Shown here piece by piece: positions 61,673 to 64,000 of a stretch of DNA of 64,000 nucleotides; the first letter of the stretch is position 1; every line of letters starts with the position of its first letter. The notes beneath the pieces are model-generated. The model was given only the letters and a program-made list of their open reading frames with translations. It was not told where the DNA came from and did no database searches. Location of the stretch: contig NZ_JAAGXA010000009.1 in assembly GCF_010686755.1 (NCBI RefSeq), positions 124,001-188,000 of the forward strand, given 5' to 3'. Source of the stretch: Nocardioides zeae (GTDB taxonomy: Bacteria; Actinomycetota; Actinomycetes; Propionibacteriales; Nocardioidaceae). The translations under genes and the position numbers were made by a program.

Positions 61673-63463
61673 GTGCCCGAGATCAAGCCCTTGCGTCGCG
61701 TGCTCATCGCCAACCGCGGTGAGATCGCGGTGCGCGTCATCCGCGCCTGCAAGGACGCCGGCATCGGCAGCGTGGCCGTCTACGCCGAGCCCGACCGTGA
61801 CGCCCTCTTCGTGCGACTGGCCGACGAGGCCCACTCCCTCGAGGGCGCGACGCCGGCCGACTCCTACCTGGACATCGCGAAGATCCTCGCCGTGGCCGAG
61901 AAGTCCGGCGCCGACTCCGTGCACCCGGGCTACGGCTTCCTCGCCGAGAACGCGGACTTCGCGCAGGCCGTCATGGACGCGGGCCTGACCTGGATCGGTC
62001 CGCCGCCGGCGGCCATCGAGGCCCTCGGCGACAAGGCCAAGGCCAAGCACATCGCCGCCCGCGCCGACGCCCCGCTCGCGCCCGGCACGAAGGACCCCGT
62101 CGCGGACGCCGACGAGGTCGTCGAGTTCGCCAAGGCCAACGGCCTCCCCGTCGCCATCAAGGCGGTCTTCGGCGGCGGCGGCCGCGGCCTCAAGGTCGCC
62201 CGCACGCTCGAGGAGATCCCCGACGCCTACGAGTCGGCGGTCCGCGAGGCCGTCACGGCGTTCGGCCGCGGCGAGTGCCTCGTCGAGAAGTTCCTCGACA
62301 AGCCGCGCCACGTCGAGACGCAGTGCCTCGCCGACCAGCACGGCAACGTCGTCGTCGTCTCGACCCGCGACTGCTCGCTGCAGCGCCGCAACCAGAAGCT
62401 CGTCGAGGAGGCCCCGGCGCCGTTCCTCACCGACGCGCAGCTCACCGAGCTCTACGAGTCGTCGAAGCGCATCCTCAAGGAGGCCGGCTACTACGGCGCC
62501 GGCACCTGCGAGTTCCTCGTCGCGCAGGACGGCACGATCTCCTTCCTCGAGGTCAACACGCGCCTCCAGGTCGAGCACTGCGTCTCGGAGGAGGTCACCG
62601 GCATCGACCTCGTGCGCGAGATGTTCCGCATCGCCGCGGGCGAGGAGCTCGGCTACGGCGACCCGGAGATCCGCGGGCACTCCATCGAGTTCCGCATCAA
62701 CGCCGAGGACGGCGGCCGCAACTTCATGCCGGCCCCCGGCACCCTCACCGCGTGGAACCCGCCGCAGGGCCCGGGCGTCCGCGTCGACGGCGGCTACGAG
62801 AACGGCGAGACCATCCCGGGCTCGTTCGACTCCCTCATCGCCAAGCTCATCGTCACGGGTCGCGACCGCACGCAGGCGATCGAGCGCTCGCGCCGCGCGC
62901 TCGACGAGTTCGTCGTCGACGGCATGCCCACCGTGATCCCCTTCCACCGCGCGGTGCTCAACGACCCGGCGTACGTCGGCGCGTCGACGCCCTCCGGGGA
63001 GGGCGAGTTCACCGTGTTCACGCAGTGGATCGAGACCGAGTTCGACAACCAGATCGAGCCCTTCGGCGGCACGCCCGGCGAGGCCGACGACGAGGGCGAG
63101 CGCCAGAAGGTCGTCGTCGAGGTCGGCGGTCGCCGCCTCGAGGTCGTCATCCCGGCGGGCCTCGGTGGCCTCGCGGCCGGTCCGGCGGGCGGCGGCGCCA
63201 AGAAGCCGAAGCGCTCGGGCGGCAAGAAGGCCGGCGCCGCGGCGTCCGGCGACGCGGTGGCCTCGCCCATGCAGGGCACCATCGTCAAGGTCGTCGTCGA
63301 GGAGGGCCAGACGGTCGCCGAGGGCGACACCATCGTCGTCCTCGAGGCCATGAAGATGGAGCAGCCGCTGAAGGCCCACAAGGCCGGCACCGTCACCGGG
63401 CTGGCCGCCGAGGTCGGCGCGACGGTCGCGAACGGCGCCGTCGTCTGCGAGCTCAAGGACTGA
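61673..63463 (+). CDS. Acetyl/propionyl-CoA carboxylase alpha subunit (biotin carboxylase + BCCP)
   Basis: 596 residues. The ATP-grasp biotin carboxylase domain (about 5-450) has [12 protein letters not shown] and [14 protein letters not shown]; the C-terminal biotinyl domain carries Lys561 in EAMKM. Like mycobacterial AccA3 it probably serves several acyl-CoA carboxylases. The GTG at 61673 has GAGGAG 6 bases upstream. A TAGACT -10 lies at 61613-61618, giving a leader of about 50 bases. Confidence 0.94.
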   Translation: MPEIKPLRRVLIANRGEIAVRVIRACKDAGIGSVAVYAEPDRDALFVRLADEAHSLEGATPADSYLDIAKILAVAEKSGADSVHPGYGFLAENADFAQAVMDAGLTWIGPPPAAIEALGDKAKAKHIAARADAPLAPGTKDPVADADEVVEFAKANGLPVAIKAVFGGGGRGLKVARTLEEIPDAYESAVREAVTAFGRGECLVEKFLDKPRHVETQCLADQHGNVVVVSTRDCSLQRRNQKLVEEAPAPFLTDAQLTELYESSKRILKEAGYYGAGTCEFLVAQDGTISFLEVNTRLQVEHCVSEEVTGIDLVREMFRIAAGEELGYGDPEIRGHSIEFRINAEDGGRNFMPAPGTLTAWNPPQGPGVRVDGGYENGETIPGSFDSLIAKLIVTGRDRTQAIERSRRALDEFVVDGMPTVIPFHRAVLNDPAYVGASTPSGEGEFTVFTQWIETEFDNQIEPFGGTPGEADDEGERQKVVVEVGGRRLEVVIPAGLGGLAAGPAGGGAKKPKRSGGKKAGAAASGDAVASPMQGTIVKVVVEEGQTVAEGDTIVVLEAMKMEQPLKAHKAGTVTGLAAEVGATVANGAVVCELKD

Positions 63464-63481
63464 ACCCAGCAGCACGCTCGA

Positions 63482-63516
63482 CACGAGGCCGGATCCCGAC
63501 GGGGTCCGGCCTCGTG
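63482..63516 (+). terminator. Terminator after carboxylase gene
   Basis: CACGAGGCCGGA pairs with TCCGGCCTCGTG, and the stem continues inward with one G-U type pair. It lies 18 bases after the stop and is followed by GCTTTCG. Confidence 0.8.
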
Positions 63517-63557
63517 GCTTTCGTGGGCGGGCGGGGGACGCGCCCGGCCCGGGGGCC

Positions 63558-63895
63558 GAACTGGGACGTTGGTACAGACCCCAGCGCCTGCAGCCCGTCC
63601 CAGCCGCACAGTTCGCGACCGGGACCAGGCTCCGCCCGGACGCACCCGGCCTGCTCCTCGCCTGGTGTGCCAGCCCGGGACGCCCGACCGGCACCGAAGT
63701 GGGACGTTGGTGCAGCCCACGACGCCTGCAGCCCGTCCCAGCCGCACAGTTCGCGACCGGGACCAGGCTCCGCCCGGACGCACCCGGCCTGCTCCTCGCC
63801 TGGTGTGCCAGCCCGGGACGCCCGACCGGCACCGAACTGGGAGGTTCGTGCAGCCCCCAACGCCTCCAGCACGCCCCCACCGCACAGCTCGCAGA
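63558..63895. repeat. 138-bp tandem repeat, two copies and a diverged third
   Basis: Copies start at 63558, 63696 and 63834. The first two are nearly identical over the whole unit; the third keeps only about the first 60 bases in diverged form. Each contains GAA(C/G)TGGGACGTTGG near the start and CCGCACAGTTCGCG near the middle. The period is a multiple of three, but no convincing gene is present. It fills most of the 488-base gap 63464-63951. Confidence 0.9.
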
Positions 63896-63951
63896 CCAGC
63901 CGAGGACCCCACGCACGCTCGCCCTTTGGGGCGAGGTGGTCGGCTGACGGC

Positions 63952-64000
63952 ATGACGCGATTCGGCTACACCCTCATGACCGAGCAGTCCGGCCCGAAGG
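63952..64000 (+). CDS. LLM-class/F420-dependent oxidoreductase (start only)
   Basis: Only 16 codons are in the window: MTRFGYTLMTEQSGPK. This opening is characteristic of an actinobacterial F420-dependent oxidoreductase family related to glucose-6-phosphate dehydrogenase Fgd. No strong ribosome site is seen. The rest is beyond the right edge, so the call rests on the N-terminus only. Confidence 0.6.
   Translation, partial: MTRFGYTLMTEQSGPK

Noticed and set aside
63453..63953. A 166-codon minus-strand frame over the 138-bp repeat
   Set aside because: It stays open only because the period is a multiple of three; no ribosome site or domain, and a low-complexity composition.

Overview
The window is very GC-rich actinobacterial chromosome with no phage, plasmid or transposase genes. 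GTG and TTG starts are common, many neighbouring genes overlap by ATGA or GTGA, and many promoters sit directly against the start codon. Gene order and protein style suggest a Nocardioidaceae-type organism (Nocardioides or a close relative). That placement is inference, because there is no rRNA here. Several blocks match the Mycobacterium tuberculosis order from memory: hisI-trp-lgt, pyk, pdtaR, polA, rpsA and coaE.

Region by region: 1-8 kb holds stress, repair and peptidase genes (HhH-GPD repair protein, universal stress protein, glutamate-cysteine ligase-type enzyme, DUF4192, DinB, oligopeptidase B). 8-13.7 kb holds a SigB-type sigma factor behind a possible SigR/SigH-type promoter, coaE, a SIMPL protein, a GlxA-type regulator and rpsA. 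13.8-30.3 kb is a cell-envelope island between rpsA and polA: acyltransferase, DUF3068 protein, methyltransferases, GT4 glycosyltransferase, DUF2613 peptide, two polytopic membrane proteins, AftD-type arabinofuranosyltransferase and a flippase. 30-35 kb holds polA, a hotdog thioesterase, a GNAT protein and a DUF554 protein. 35-41 kb is a branched-chain amino-acid ABC system (livHMGF) facing a livK whose halves are in swapped order. 41-44 kb holds the ANTAR regulator pdtaR, tRNA-Leu(CAA), a LAGLIDADG-type endonuclease-like gene and pyk. 44-60 kb is all on the minus strand: gltBD behind a GlnR-like box, lgt, a SCO protein, trpCBA with its small membrane partners, hisI, and a heterodimeric ABC exporter. 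trpE is missing from its expected place. 60-64 kb holds maf, a GtrA protein, a biotin-dependent acyl-CoA carboxylase alpha subunit, a 138-bp tandem repeat and the start of an F420/LLM-type oxidoreductase.

How the genes work together: the envelope island probably builds or exports an arabinose/mannose-containing envelope glycan. The liv genes import branched-chain amino acids or related solutes. gltBD, trpCBA and hisI form an amino-acid biosynthesis block. SigB, PdtaR and GlxA are the regulators. The most unusual object is the circularly permuted LivK lipoprotein (39862-41187). The rest is a mostly conserved actinobacterial core with interesting regulatory sites and intergenic repeats.
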